From the NCBI GenBank assembly GCA_947497755.1, contig CANMHT010000002.1:62001-126000 (forward strand): a stretch of DNA of 64,000 nucleotides, written 5' to 3'. Shown in pieces: positions 41,747-52,576 of the stretch. The translations under genes were made by a program, and so were the position numbers. Position 1 is the first letter of the stretch. Each line of letters opens with the position of its first letter. A model generated the notes under the pieces. It was given only the letters and a program-made list of their open reading frames with translations, ran no database searches and had not been told where the DNA came from. Source of the stretch: an uncultured Polaribacter sp. GTDB lineage: Bacteria > Bacteroidota > Bacteroidia > Flavobacteriales > Flavobacteriaceae.

Positions 41747-44017
41747 ATGAGCGAATCTAGGAAAAGACGAGAAGCTTTATTATACCACGCAAAACCTAAA
41801 CCAGGAAAAATTGAAGTGGTTCCTACCAAAAAATACGCTACACAACACGATTTATCTTTAGCTTACTCTCCAGGAGTTGCAGAGCCGTGTTTAGAAATAG
41901 AGAAGAATAAAAACAACGTTTATAAATATACATCTAAAGGAAATTTAGTCGCTGTAATTTCTAACGGTACTGCCGTTTTAGGATTAGGAAATATTGGTCC
42001 TGAAGCTTCTAAACCTGTAATGGAAGGAAAAGGATTATTATTTAAAATTTTTGCTGATATTGATGTTTTTGATATTGAAGTTGATGCTACAGATGTAGAT
42101 AAATTTGTAGAAACAGTAAAAGCAATTGCTCCTACTTTTGGTGGAATAAACCTTGAAGATATTAAAGCTCCAGAAGCTTTTGAAATAGAAAGAAGATTGA
42201 AAGAGGAATTAGATATTCCTGTAATGCATGATGATCAACATGGAACAGCAATTATTTCTGCTGCAGCATTAAAAAATGCAATAGAAATTACAGAAAAGAA
42301 TATTGAAGATATTAAAATTGTTGTAAATGGTGCAGGTGCAGCAGCCATATCTTGTACACGTCTTTATTTGGCATTAGGAGCCAAAAGAGAAAATGTGATT
42401 ATGTGTGATAGTAAAGGGGTTATCAGAAAAGATAGAGATAATCTAACTACACAAAAAGAAGAGTTTGCTACAGATGTAGATGTACATACTTTAGAAGAAG
42501 CAATGCATAATGCAGATGTTTTTATTGGCTTGTCTAAAGGAAATGTAGTCTCGGCTGAAATGCTCTTATCAATGGCAAAAGACCCTATTGTTTTTGCTAT
42601 GGCAAATCCAATTCCAGAAATTGATTATGATTTAGCCATTAAAACTAGAGACGATATTATTATGGCTACTGGTCGTTCAGATCATCCTAATCAGGTAAAT
42701 AATGTACTTGGTTTTCCGTTTATTTTTAGAGGGGCTTTAGATGTTAGAGCAACTAAGATTAACGAAGAGATGAAGATGGCAGCGGTACATGCTTTGGCAG
42801 ATTTAGCTAAGAAAACAGTACCTGAGCAAGTGAACATTGTATATGACGAAATTAGTTTGTCTTTTGGAAAAGAATACATTATTCCAAAACCATTTGATCC
42901 AAGATTAATTTATGAGATTCCACCTGCTATTGCAAAAGCAGCAATAGACTCTGGAGTAGCTTTAGAACCGATAACAGATTGGAAAGCTTACCAAGAAGAA
43001 TTAATGGATAGATCTGGTACTGGAAGTAAAGAAATTAGATTGTTGCACAACAGAGCAAAAAGCAATCCTAAAAGTATTGTTTTTGCAGAAGCAGATCATT
43101 TGGATGTTTTAAAAGCTGCCCAAAGAGTACACGATGAGAAAATTGGTAAACCAATTTTACTAGGAAGAAAAGAAGTGATTTTAGAATTAAAATCAGAAAT
43201 AGGTTTTCATGCAGATGTACCAATTATTGATCCTAAAACAGACGAAGAAAAAGAACGTAGAAATCGTTTTGGAGAAACCTATTGGAAAACGCGTCAGCGT
43301 AAAGGAATTACGTTGTTGCAAGCTAAAAAGATGATGCGTGAGCGTAATTATTTTGCAGCAATGATGGTAAATGTTGGTGAAGCAGATGCATTGATTACAG
43401 GATATTCTAGGTCTTATCCATCTGTAGTAAAACCAATGTTAGAGTTGATTGAAAGAGATAAAGGAATTACGAGAGTTGCAGCAGCCAATTTAATGTTAAC
43501 CAAACAAGGCCCTTTATTTTTAGCTGATACTACGATTAATGTAAATCCAGATGCAAAAGATTTGGCAAAAATATCTCAGCTAACATATTCACTAGCAAGA
43601 ATGTTTGGAGTGAAGCCTAATATTGCCATGTTATCTTTTTCTAATTTTGGTTCTTCTAATTCAGAAAGTGCTGTGAAAATTAGAGAAGCTGTTTCGTATA
43701 TTCACAGGCATTTCCCAGATGTGGTAGTAGATGGAGAGTTACAAGCAGATTTTGCATTGAACAAAGAATTGCTAGCAAAAGAGTTTCCTTTTTCTAAATT
43801 AAACGGTAAAAAAGTAAATACACTTATTTTTCCTAATTTAGACGCAGCAAATATTACCTACAAATTAATGAAGCAAGTTGATGAGGTAGAATCTGTAGGG
43901 CCAATATTAATGGGATTAAAAAAACCAGTTCATATTTTACAATTGGGAGCAAGTGTAGATGAAATGGTAAACATGTCTGCAGTAGCAGTAGTTGATGCTC
44001 AGCAGAAAGAAAAATAA
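41747..44017 (+). CDS. maeB: NADP-dependent malic enzyme with phosphotransacetylase-like domain
   Basis: Decarboxylates malate to pyruvate, forming NADPH. 756 residues: malic enzyme core 1-415 (YSPGVAEPC, VISNGTAVLGLGNIGP, PVMHDDQHGTAI, VVNGAGAAAISCTRL, MANPIPEID) and phosphotransacetylase-like C-terminus 425-756 (IVFAEADHLDVLKAAQRVHD, ANLMLTKQGPLFLADTTINV, GELQADFA). The second domain is regulatory in MaeB enzymes. Starts the maeB-ruvA-sprA series. Confidence 0.96.
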   Translation: MSESRKRREALLYHAKPKPGKIEVVPTKKYATQHDLSLAYSPGVAEPCLEIEKNKNNVYKYTSKGNLVAVISNGTAVLGLGNIGPEASKPVMEGKGLLFKIFADIDVFDIEVDATDVDKFVETVKAIAPTFGGINLEDIKAPEAFEIERRLKEELDIPVMHDDQHGTAIISAAALKNAIEITEKNIEDIKIVVNGAGAAAISCTRLYLALGAKRENVIMCDSKGVIRKDRDNLTTQKEEFATDVDVHTLEEAMHNADVFIGLSKGNVVSAEMLLSMAKDPIVFAMANPIPEIDYDLAIKTRDDIIMATGRSDHPNQVNNVLGFPFIFRGALDVRATKINEEMKMAAVHALADLAKKTVPEQVNIVYDEISLSFGKEYIIPKPFDPRLIYEIPPAIAKAAIDSGVALEPITDWKAYQEELMDRSGTGSKEIRLLHNRAKSNPKSIVFAEADHLDVLKAAQRVHDEKIGKPILLGRKEVILELKSEIGFHADVPIIDPKTDEEKERRNRFGETYWKTRQRKGITLLQAKKMMRERNYFAAMMVNVGEADALITGYSRSYPSVVKPMLELIERDKGITRVAAANLMLTKQGPLFLADTTINVNPDAKDLAKISQLTYSLARMFGVKPNIAMLSFSNFGSSNSESAVKIREAVSYIHRHFPDVVVDGELQADFALNKELLAKEFPFSKLNGKKVNTLIFPNLDAANITYKLMKQVDEVESVGPILMGLKKPVHILQLGASVDEMVNMSAVAVVDAQQKEK

Positions 44018-44033
44018 TTAATAAAAAAATTGT

Positions 44034-44615
44034 ATGATTACTCAAATTAAAGGAAGATTAGTAGAAAAAACACCAACATATGTAGTAATTGATTGTAATG
44101 GTGTTGGATATCTACTACATGTTTCTTTAAATACATTTTCTTCTTTACCAGATAGTGAGGCTATTACTCTGTACTCTCATCTATCTGTTAAAGAAGATTC
44201 ACATACATTATTTGGTTTTATTAATAAGACAGAAAGAGAAGTATTTAGATTGCTAATTTCTGTTTCAGGAGTAGGACCAAGCATCGCAAGAACTATGTTG
44301 TCTTCAATGACCTCTGAAGAAATACAACAAGCAATTGCATCAGAAAATATTGCCCTTATTAAATCTGTAAAAGGAATTGGAGCTAAAACTGCTCAACGAG
44401 TTATTATAGATTTAAAAGATAAAATCTTAAAAACATTTGATTTAGAAACAATTTCTGTAGCTCAAAACAATACAAATAAAGAAGAGGCGTTATCTGCTTT
44501 AGAAGTATTAGGGTTTAACAGAAAGCAATCAGACAAAGTATTAAATGCCATTCTTAAAGAACAAGCAGATGCCTCTGTGGAAGTTCTGATAAAGAAGGCA
44601 TTAAAAAGCTTGTAA
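44034..44615 (+). CDS. ruvA: Holliday junction helicase subunit RuvA
   Basis: 193 residues: N-terminal OB fold (MITQIKGRLVEKTPTYVVID), tandem helix-hairpin-helix (LLISVSGVGPSIARTML, IKSVKGIGAKTAQRVIIDLK) and C-terminal RuvB-binding domain (ALEVLGFNRKQSDKVL). Binds four-way junctions. 16 bases after maeB and 6 before sprA. Confidence 0.97.
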   Translation: MITQIKGRLVEKTPTYVVIDCNGVGYLLHVSLNTFSSLPDSEAITLYSHLSVKEDSHTLFGFINKTEREVFRLLISVSGVGPSIARTMLSSMTSEEIQQAIASENIALIKSVKGIGAKTAQRVIIDLKDKILKTFDLETISVAQNNTNKEEALSALEVLGFNRKQSDKVLNAILKEQADASVEVLIKKALKSL

Positions 44616-44621
44616 ATAATT

Positions 44622-47600
44622 TTGAAGAATAGATATTTTCATAACTTAATCGTTTTTGTAGTTGTTTTATTAGCAACTACATCTGTTTTCTCACAGTCTA
44701 CAAATAAAGTAAAAGATAGTATTAAGAAGGATTCAGTTCCTAAATTAAAATACAACTTTAAAGCAAGTCAAAGAGCAAGCTTGTATTTAAGTTCTCCTGC
44801 TACTTATACGGTTACTTTTGATAAAAAACTAAACAAATATATTGTTGTAGAAAAATTAGGAAATTATAAAGTAGGAATTCCTAAATACATGTCTCCTGCA
44901 GAATATCAAAGCTATCGATTAAAAAAAGACATCAAAGCATACTTTAAAGAAAAAAATGATGCTAGAAGTAAAAAGAAAGGTAGTAAAGCAGCACAGAAAA
45001 ATTTACTTCCTACATATTATGTAAATTCTAAGTTTTTTGAATCTGTTTTTGGTGGAAACACTGTAGAGGTGATTCCGTCTGGAAACTTAAACATTAAGTT
45101 AGGTGGAATCTACCAAAATGTAGACAATCCACAATTATCAGAAAATAATAGAAGTAGTTTTACTTTTGATTTTGACCAACAAATAAGCGCTAGTATTATT
45201 GCTAAAGTGGGTAAAAGGTTAAAAGTAACTGCAGATTATGATACCCAAGCCTCTTTTGATTTTCAAAATCTTTTTAAGATAGAATTTGACCCTACTTATA
45301 AAGGAGATGAAGATGCTATTTTACAGAATTTAGAAATTGGTAATACAAGCATGCCAATTAAAAACTCGTTAATTAATGGGGCCCAAAGCTTGTTTGGGGT
45401 AAAGGCAGATCTTCAGTTTGGAAAAACAACTGTTACTGCTGTTTTTTCTCAACAAAATTCAGAAAGTAAAACGATTGTTGCAGAAGCAGGTGCTTCTATA
45501 GAACCTTTTGAGTTAAGAGCTACAGATTATGACGATGACAGACACTTCTTTTTATCTCAATACTTTAGAGAAAATTATAAAAAATCATTAGAGAACTACC
45601 CATTAATTACCAGCCCAATTAATATTACAAGAATAGAAGTTTGGGTAACCAACAGAAACTCAAATACAGAAAATTTTAGAAGTATTGTAGCTTTAGCAGA
45701 TTTGGGAGAACCAAAAAAGGAAAACTATGTAGATAATCGATTGGCAGGAGCAAATACAGTTCAACCTACCAATCCTCCAACTGTTAACGGGATTGGGCTG
45801 CCAGCAAACCAATCGAATAATATTTATACGACTACAATTTTAGATGGAATTAGAGATGTTGCCAATGTAGAAGCAACATTATCTACAAACTTTAACATGT
45901 CTCAAGGAACTAATTATTCGATGCTTCAGAATGCGAGAAAGCTTAATGATAATGAGTTTAAGTTACATCCTCAGTTAGGGTTTATAAGTTTAAATAGTAA
46001 GTTGGTAGATGGAGAAGTATTAGCGGTGGCTTATGAATATACAGTTGTTGGTAGTACAGAGACTTCTTATAAAGTTGGAGAATTGTCTAACGATGGAGTA
46101 AATGCACCAAGCAATTTAGCAGTAAAACTATTGCGTAGTGAAATTATAACCACTAAAAGAAAAAATATTGCTACTGGTTTAGATGAGCCATTCCCTACTT
46201 GGAGATTAATGATGAAAAACATTTACTCATTAGGAGTCTTTCCTTTAAGTCAAGATGGTTTCCGATTTGAAGTAATGTATAGAGATGATAAAACAGGAGT
46301 TCCATTAAACACTTTGCAAAATGCAGAAACTCCTGGAGTAGATGAGAAGACCTTATTAAATCTTTTAAGCTTAGATAAGTTAGATCAAAGTGCTTTTGTT
46401 ATTCCAAATGGAGATGGTTTTTTTGATTATGTTGAAGGAATTACAGTAAATTCTGAAAGAGGATTTATTATTTTCCCAGAAACACAACCTTTTGGAGCTG
46501 ATTTATCAAGTTCGTTAACATCACCAAATGATAAAACTAATTTTGTTTTTGAAGAACTGTATTTAAATACAAAAATCAATGCAAAGAACAATTATCAAAA
46601 TAAAGATAAATACTTATTAAAAGGTTATGCTAAAACAGAAAACAGTAATGGAATTCCATTAAATGCTTATAATGTACCGAGAGGTTCTGTAAAAGTAACT
46701 GCAGGTGGTAGGCAATTGGTAGAAGGTGTTGATTTTGTAGTAGATTATAATTTTGGAAAAGTTCAAATTATAGATCCAGGATTGCAAGCTTCTGGTGTGC
46801 CTATTAACGTATCAACAGAAAACAATGCCGTTTTTAATCAACAGCGTAAAACCTTTATGGGAGTTGAGGTAGAGCATCGTTTTTCTGATGATTTTATTTT
46901 AGGAGGAACTATTTTAAATGTAAATGAAAAACCAATTACTCAAAAGGTAAATTTTGGAAATGAGCCTATAAATAACACGATGTTAGGGTTAAATGTAGAC
47001 TATGCTACAGAAGTACCTCTTTTTACAAAATGGGCAAATAAATTACCTTTTGTAGATACAGATGCTCCTTCTAATTTATCTGTAAGAGCAGATTTTGCTT
47101 ATTTAATTCCAGGATCGCCAAGTGGAATTGATGTAAACGGGCAAGCAACTTCTTATGTTGATGATTTTGAAGCTTCACAAACACCTATAGATTTATTATC
47201 TCCCTTAAATTGGTTTACAGCAAGTACTCCAAAAAATGATGTGAATGATGTTTTGGGAGGAAATCAAACAGGATTAGGATACAATGATAAAAGAGCAAAG
47301 TTAGCCTGGTATTCTATTGATCAAATATTTTATGGAAATGGGGCAAAACCTTCTAATATTGATAATGATGAATTGTCTAGAACAGAGGTGAGGCAGATTG
47401 GATATTCAGAATTATTTCCAAATACAGAGTTAGATTTAACTCAAAATGTATTGGTTAGAACCTTAGATTTGGCATATTTCCCTGGAGAAAGAGGTCCGTA
47501 TAATTTTGACACTACTACTGGTAATGGTACGGTATTAGACAATCCAGAATCTCGTTGGGGAGGAATCATGAGGCCTTTAACAACCAATAACTTTGATCAG

Positions 47601-50600
47601 GCAAATGTAGAGTATATTCAATTTTGGATTAAAGACCCATATCAAGATTATTCTATTACAAATGCAGAGGGATTGCCAGCTGGAGTAGATCCACATAATC
47701 CATTAAATCAAGTTGGAGAATTGTATTTTAATCTAGGAAATATTTCAGAAGACATCTTAAAAGATAATAGAAAACAATACGAAAACGGATTGCCATCAGA
47801 CGGTTCTAATACCAATGTTATCAATTCGCCATTTTGGGGTAAAATACCATCAAATCAATCTATTTTATATGCTTTTGATGTTGATCCAACAGCTAGAACT
47901 TTTCAAGATGTTGGTTTAGACGGATTAAAAAATAATGAAGAAGCCAATTATTTTAGTGGCATTGGAGTTGATGTGTCTAAATTAGATCCTAATGATATTG
48001 CTTCAGATAACTTTAAGTTTTTTAGAAGTACAGAGTTTGATAATAATAATGCATCAATTATAACTCGTTATAAGAGTTTTAATAATACAGAAGGGAACTC
48101 CCCAACAGCAAGTCAATCTACAGAATCTTATCCAACATCTTCAACTACCTATCCAGATGTAGAAGATATCAATAAAGATCAAACCATGAATACGGTAGAG
48201 AGCTATTATGAATATAAAGTTTCTCTGAATAGAAATGACTTGGTAAAAGGAACCAACAATATTGTTGATGAAAAAATTACTTCTGTTACTCTAGCAAATG
48301 GAGGTGAAATTAAAACGAAATGGTATCAATTTAGAATTCCGGTTAGAAGTGGTACTTCTGTAAATGGAATCTCAGATTTTAATAGTATTCGTTTTATTAG
48401 AATGTATCTAACCAAGTTTAAAATGCCAGTTGTTTTACGTTTTGGTCAATTAGAGCTAGTAAGAGGAGATTACAGACGTTATACAAAAACCTTAGATCCA
48501 GCAATTGCCCCACCACAAGATTTAACGAATCAGCAGTTAAATGATTTTGAAGTTGGTGTGGTAAACATTGAGCAAAATGAAGGTAGATATGTATTGCCTC
48601 CAGGAATTGTTAGAGAACAATTACAAGGAAGCTCTACAATACAACAACAAAATGAGCAATCTGTTTCTTTAAAAATTAAAGATTTACAACCAAATCAAAC
48701 AAGAGCTATATACAAAAACGTAAGTGTAGATTTAAGAATGTATAAGCAATTAAAAATGTTTATGCACGCAGAGCCAATAGTAACAGGTAATGTTAATAAC
48801 GATGATTTGGTAGCGATTATTCGATTAGGAACAGATTTAGATGATAACTTTTACCAATTAGAATTGCCATTAAAAGTGTCTCCTTCTGGTAGTTTAGAGC
48901 CGCTAAATGTATGGCCAGAAGCGAATAATTTAGATGCTGTTTTAGAAGAACTAGGAAAGTTAAAGTTAAAAAGAGATGTAGAGATACCAGATTCAGGAGG
49001 AACTTTATCTATTAATAAGTTATATCCATTTCCAACCAGTACTCCTTTAAACGGATTGGTGATAAGAGTGAAAGGAAATCCAACATTGGCTTCTATAAGA
49101 ACATTAATGTTGGGAGTAAAAAACACATCTTCTACTCAAAAAAGTGCAGAGGTTTGGTTTAATGAATTAAGAGCTTCTGGTTTTGATAACAAAGGTGGTT
49201 GGGCAGCTGTAGTTAGTGCAGATGCAAACTTTGCGGATGTTGCAGATTTTTCCGTTACAGGTAGAATGCAAACAATTGGTTTTGGTAATGTAGAAGATAG
49301 GGTAAACCAAAGAAGTTTAGAAGAAACCAAGCAATATGATTTCTCTACTAATATCAATTTAGGAAAAGTATTAATGCCTAAAAAATGGGGAGTTCAATTG
49401 CCAATGAGTTATAGTTTTGGAGAAGAATTTAGAGATCCGAAATTTGACCCTCAATACCAAGATGTAAAATTTGCCGATGCAAAAAATGTAAATCCAAATA
49501 GTAAAAACTCTCAAGATTACACTTCTAGAAAGAGTATTAGTTTTAACAATGTAAAGAAGAATAGAAATCCGGAGTCTACTAAAAAACCAAAACCATACGA
49601 TGTTGAAAACTTCTCAGCTTCTTATGCTTATTCAGAAGAATTTCATAAAGATTATAATATCGAAAAGTATGTAAATAAAAATCTTTCGGCGAGTGCAAGT
49701 TATAACTTTACTTTTCAACCAAAATATATAGAGCCATTTAAAAAGTCAGCCTTTTTTGGTAAAAGCAAACATTGGCAACTAATACGAGATATTAATATTA
49801 ATTTATTACCCAAATCGATTGCTGTAAATTCTAGAATTACAAGAAATTTTATACAACAAAGATCTCGTAATTTAGTAAGTGGATTAACAGCACAACCAAC
49901 CTTAACTCAAAGAAGATTTTTGTTTGATTGGGATTATACGATTGGTTTTGATATTACAAAATCATTAAGCCTTAATTTTAATGCAAATAATAATTACTTA
50001 TATGATAGTTTTGGAAAAGATGAAGAATTAGAAATTTTTGATCAGTTTTTTAATACAGGAAGACCGGATCATTATTCGCAAAAATTAATAGCAAATTATA
50101 AGTTGCCAATTAATAAAATCCCATACTTAGATTTTGTAACAGCAGATTATGGATATACTGCAGATTTTGATTGGAAAGCCGCTTCTAAAAGTTATGTTGA
50201 TAAGATTGGAAACTTGATTCAGAATGCCAATACACATAATTTAAATACTACGTTTAGTTTAACGAAACTATATCAAGATACAGGATTTAAAAAGCTGTTT
50301 ATAAAGGATAAAAACAAGAAGAAGAAAACGGCGCAAAGCAGATTTGCTGCCCCACAATTGCCTGTAGCAGGGAAAGTAACAGCTAATACAAAGTTAAAGC
50401 TAAAAGATAAAATCTTATTAGGAGTATATGATTTTGTAACGGCAATTAAAACTTTTAAAGTTGGGTATTCAGAAAAAAATGGAACTGCTCTGCCAGGATT
50501 TAAAGGAACTGCAGGATTCTTAGGAAGAGATAATTTAAGTGGTGGTTTTGCACCAACTTTAGGTTTTGTTTTTGGTAGTCAAGTAGATATTAGAAATAAA

Positions 50601-51746
50601 GCTTTTGAAAGAGGTTGGTTGGTAGATAGAGCAGTAGGTTCTGAATATTATAATAAAACGTATAGTAACACACATTACAATAAGTTAGATTTTACAGTTT
50701 CTTTAAAACCATTTAAAGATTTAAATATTGAATTAACTGGTAATAAAATTAGAACAAATCAATTGTCTCAACAATTAGATGTAGAAGGTGGTGTGTTAAA
50801 TACGAATACTCCAATTACACAATCAGGTAATTTTAGTACTAGTTTTTCTATGTTGTCTACCATGTTTAAAAATTCAGATGAATTATTTAATACCTTCTTA
50901 GCAAATAGGAGTGTTCTTTCTCAAAGATTATCAGACATTAATGGATTGCCAGTTAGCGGATATAAAGAAACAGGACAACAAGTTTTGCTGCCGGCATTTT
51001 TATCAGCTTATTCAGGGAAAAGTGCAAATTCAGTAAACTTAGGTCTCTTTAGAAATGTTCCTGTACCAAACTGGACGTTACGTTATACAGGTTTAATGAA
51101 ATTTAAATGGTTTAAAGATAATTTTAGAAGTTTTACCATTTCAAATGCCTATAAATCGTCATATACCATTTCTAATTATACCAATAATTTACAGTTCGAT
51201 CCTAATGATTTGACTAAAAAGAATCCTTCTGGAAACTATCATCCTGAGTTGTTAATTTCTTCTGCGAGTTTGATTGATGAATTTTCTCCGTTGATTAAAG
51301 TAGACGTTAAAATGAAGAATTCGTTCTCATTTAAAGGAGAAATTAGAAAAGATAGAACTTTAACCTTAAATTTTGACAATAGCACACTAACAGATATTAA
51401 AGGAACTGAATTTATATTTGGAGTTGGATATCGTTTAAAGAACATAGCCTTAAATACTAGGTTTGGAGGGAAAAAGCAACGATTTAAAGGAGATATAAAT
51501 ATGCGAGCTGATGTCTCAATTAGAGATGATATTACTTTAATTAGATCTGTTGATGTAGAAAATAATCAAATAAGTGGTGGTCAAAAACTTTTAACTATTA
51601 AATTTGCAGCAGATTATAAATTGAATAAGAATTTAACAACTTCGTTTTATTACAATCACAATACCTCGAAGTATGCAATTTCTACCACATTTCCAAGACA
51701 ATCGATTAATGCTGGTTTCAATTTAATTTATAACTTAGGCAACTAA
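44622..51746 (+). CDS. sprA: Type IX secretion translocon / gliding protein SprA
   Basis: 2374 residues, the largest gene here. Signal peptide to about 25 (TTSVFSQ), then the SprA N-terminal region and a very long barrel: the 36-strand outer-membrane translocon of the type IX secretion system. Recognisable stretches are KLGGIYQNVDNPQLSENNRS, FDFDQQISASIIAKVGKRL, VDDFEASQTPIDLLSPLNWF and NNLQFDPNDL. The gene order ruvA-sprA-gcvH is that of Flavobacterium. It exports adhesins such as SprB and secreted enzymes. Translation starts at TTG 44622; no ATG fits before the signal peptide. Confidence 0.96.
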   Translation: MKNRYFHNLIVFVVVLLATTSVFSQSTNKVKDSIKKDSVPKLKYNFKASQRASLYLSSPATYTVTFDKKLNKYIVVEKLGNYKVGIPKYMSPAEYQSYRLKKDIKAYFKEKNDARSKKKGSKAAQKNLLPTYYVNSKFFESVFGGNTVEVIPSGNLNIKLGGIYQNVDNPQLSENNRSSFTFDFDQQISASIIAKVGKRLKVTADYDTQASFDFQNLFKIEFDPTYKGDEDAILQNLEIGNTSMPIKNSLINGAQSLFGVKADLQFGKTTVTAVFSQQNSESKTIVAEAGASIEPFELRATDYDDDRHFFLSQYFRENYKKSLENYPLITSPINITRIEVWVTNRNSNTENFRSIVALADLGEPKKENYVDNRLAGANTVQPTNPPTVNGIGLPANQSNNIYTTTILDGIRDVANVEATLSTNFNMSQGTNYSMLQNARKLNDNEFKLHPQLGFISLNSKLVDGEVLAVAYEYTVVGSTETSYKVGELSNDGVNAPSNLAVKLLRSEIITTKRKNIATGLDEPFPTWRLMMKNIYSLGVFPLSQDGFRFEVMYRDDKTGVPLNTLQNAETPGVDEKTLLNLLSLDKLDQSAFVIPNGDGFFDYVEGITVNSERGFIIFPETQPFGADLSSSLTSPNDKTNFVFEELYLNTKINAKNNYQNKDKYLLKGYAKTENSNGIPLNAYNVPRGSVKVTAGGRQLVEGVDFVVDYNFGKVQIIDPGLQASGVPINVSTENNAVFNQQRKTFMGVEVEHRFSDDFILGGTILNVNEKPITQKVNFGNEPINNTMLGLNVDYATEVPLFTKWANKLPFVDTDAPSNLSVRADFAYLIPGSPSGIDVNGQATSYVDDFEASQTPIDLLSPLNWFTASTPKNDVNDVLGGNQTGLGYNDKRAKLAWYSIDQIFYGNGAKPSNIDNDELSRTEVRQIGYSELFPNTELDLTQNVLVRTLDLAYFPGERGPYNFDTTTGNGTVLDNPESRWGGIMRPLTTNNFDQANVEYIQFWIKDPYQDYSITNAEGLPAGVDPHNPLNQVGELYFNLGNISEDILKDNRKQYENGLPSDGSNTNVINSPFWGKIPSNQSILYAFDVDPTARTFQDVGLDGLKNNEEANYFSGIGVDVSKLDPNDIASDNFKFFRSTEFDNNNASIITRYKSFNNTEGNSPTASQSTESYPTSSTTYPDVEDINKDQTMNTVESYYEYKVSLNRNDLVKGTNNIVDEKITSVTLANGGEIKTKWYQFRIPVRSGTSVNGISDFNSIRFIRMYLTKFKMPVVLRFGQLELVRGDYRRYTKTLDPAIAPPQDLTNQQLNDFEVGVVNIEQNEGRYVLPPGIVREQLQGSSTIQQQNEQSVSLKIKDLQPNQTRAIYKNVSVDLRMYKQLKMFMHAEPIVTGNVNNDDLVAIIRLGTDLDDNFYQLELPLKVSPSGSLEPLNVWPEANNLDAVLEELGKLKLKRDVEIPDSGGTLSINKLYPFPTSTPLNGLVIRVKGNPTLASIRTLMLGVKNTSSTQKSAEVWFNELRASGFDNKGGWAAVVSADANFADVADFSVTGRMQTIGFGNVEDRVNQRSLEETKQYDFSTNINLGKVLMPKKWGVQLPMSYSFGEEFRDPKFDPQYQDVKFADAKNVNPNSKNSQDYTSRKSISFNNVKKNRNPESTKKPKPYDVENFSASYAYSEEFHKDYNIEKYVNKNLSASASYNFTFQPKYIEPFKKSAFFGKSKHWQLIRDININLLPKSIAVNSRITRNFIQQRSRNLVSGLTAQPTLTQRRFLFDWDYTIGFDITKSLSLNFNANNNYLYDSFGKDEELEIFDQFFNTGRPDHYSQKLIANYKLPINKIPYLDFVTADYGYTADFDWKAASKSYVDKIGNLIQNANTHNLNTTFSLTKLYQDTGFKKLFIKDKNKKKKTAQSRFAAPQLPVAGKVTANTKLKLKDKILLGVYDFVTAIKTFKVGYSEKNGTALPGFKGTAGFLGRDNLSGGFAPTLGFVFGSQVDIRNKAFERGWLVDRAVGSEYYNKTYSNTHYNKLDFTVSLKPFKDLNIELTGNKIRTNQLSQQLDVEGGVLNTNTPITQSGNFSTSFSMLSTMFKNSDELFNTFLANRSVLSQRLSDINGLPVSGYKETGQQVLLPAFLSAYSGKSANSVNLGLFRNVPVPNWTLRYTGLMKFKWFKDNFRSFTISNAYKSSYTISNYTNNLQFDPNDLTKKNPSGNYHPELLISSASLIDEFSPLIKVDVKMKNSFSFKGEIRKDRTLTLNFDNSTLTDIKGTEFIFGVGYRLKNIALNTRFGGKKQRFKGDINMRADVSIRDDITLIRSVDVENNQISGGQKLLTIKFAADYKLNKNLTTSFYYNHNTSKYAISTTFPRQSINAGFNLIYNLGN

Positions 51747-51779
51747 AAAATTAATCAACACAATAAAATAAAATTTAGA

Positions 51780-52160
51780 ATGAACATTCCATCAGAATTA
51801 AAGTACACAAAAGACCACGAATGGGTAAAAGTTGACGGAGATACGGCAACAATTGGTATTACAGATTTTGCACAAAGTGAATTAGGAGACATCGTTTATG
51901 TAGATGTAGATACCTTAGATGACACTGTAGAACAAGAAGAAGTTTTTGGATCTGTAGAAGCTGTAAAAACAGTTTCTGATTTAATCATGCCAGTAACAGG
52001 AGAAGTTGTAGAATTTAATGAAGGTTTAGAAGATGAGCCAGAATTAGTAAACAAAGATCCTTATGGAGATGGATGGATGATTAAAGTAGCCATTTCTGAC
52101 GCTTCTCAATTAGACGATTTATTAGATGCAGGAGCTTACGAAGCGCTTATTAAAGGCTAG
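51780..52160 (+). CDS. gcvH: Glycine cleavage system H protein
   Basis: 126 residues; carries the aminomethyl group on lipoyl-lysine K63 in [12 protein letters not shown]. Also [12 protein letters not shown] and [12 protein letters not shown]. Other gcv genes are not in the window. The VanZ-like frame begins 35 bases before its stop. Confidence 0.97.
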   Translation: MNIPSELKYTKDHEWVKVDGDTATIGITDFAQSELGDIVYVDVDTLDDTVEQEEVFGSVEAVKTVSDLIMPVTGEVVEFNEGLEDEPELVNKDPYGDGWMIKVAISDASQLDDLLDAGAYEALIKG

Positions 52161-52512
52161 TTTACCTTATATTGCCTTCATAGTGACATTATTTATTGGG
52201 TATTTAAGCTTGAAAGAAGTAAGTAAATCTCCAATACAAATGGCACATGCAGATAAAGTTTATCATACAATTGCATATTTTACTCTGGGATTAATTTGGT
52301 TAATAAGTTTTCCTAAATCTCTTAAAGAGAAACGATTAAAATATGCAATTGTTTCTTTTTGTATAATTTACGGCATAGTTCTTGAGGTTTTACAAGGAGT
52401 TCTTACGGCTCATAGAACGGCAAGTTTGTTGGATGTTATAGCAAATACTGTAGGTGTAATCGTAGCAATGCTGCTTTATAAACAGGTTTTTAAAAAAATT
52501 GCGGCTATTTAA
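52126..52512 (+). CDS. VanZ-like membrane protein
   Basis: 128 residues, four transmembrane segments; VanZ family pattern [58 protein letters not shown] 52126 overlaps gcvH by 35 bases in another frame; a shorter start would cut into the first helix. VanZ proteins modify glycopeptide or lipid II sensitivity in a few cases, otherwise function is unknown. Confidence 0.85.
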   Translation: MQELTKRLLKASLPYIAFIVTLFIGYLSLKEVSKSPIQMAHADKVYHTIAYFTLGLIWLISFPKSLKEKRLKYAIVSFCIIYGIVLEVLQGVLTAHRTASLLDVIANTVGVIVAMLLYKQVFKKIAAI

Positions 52513-52576
52513 CTTTATTACTTGCATAAGTCATAAGAAATTAATTAAATTAGCGAACTATTAAAAACGAAACAGG

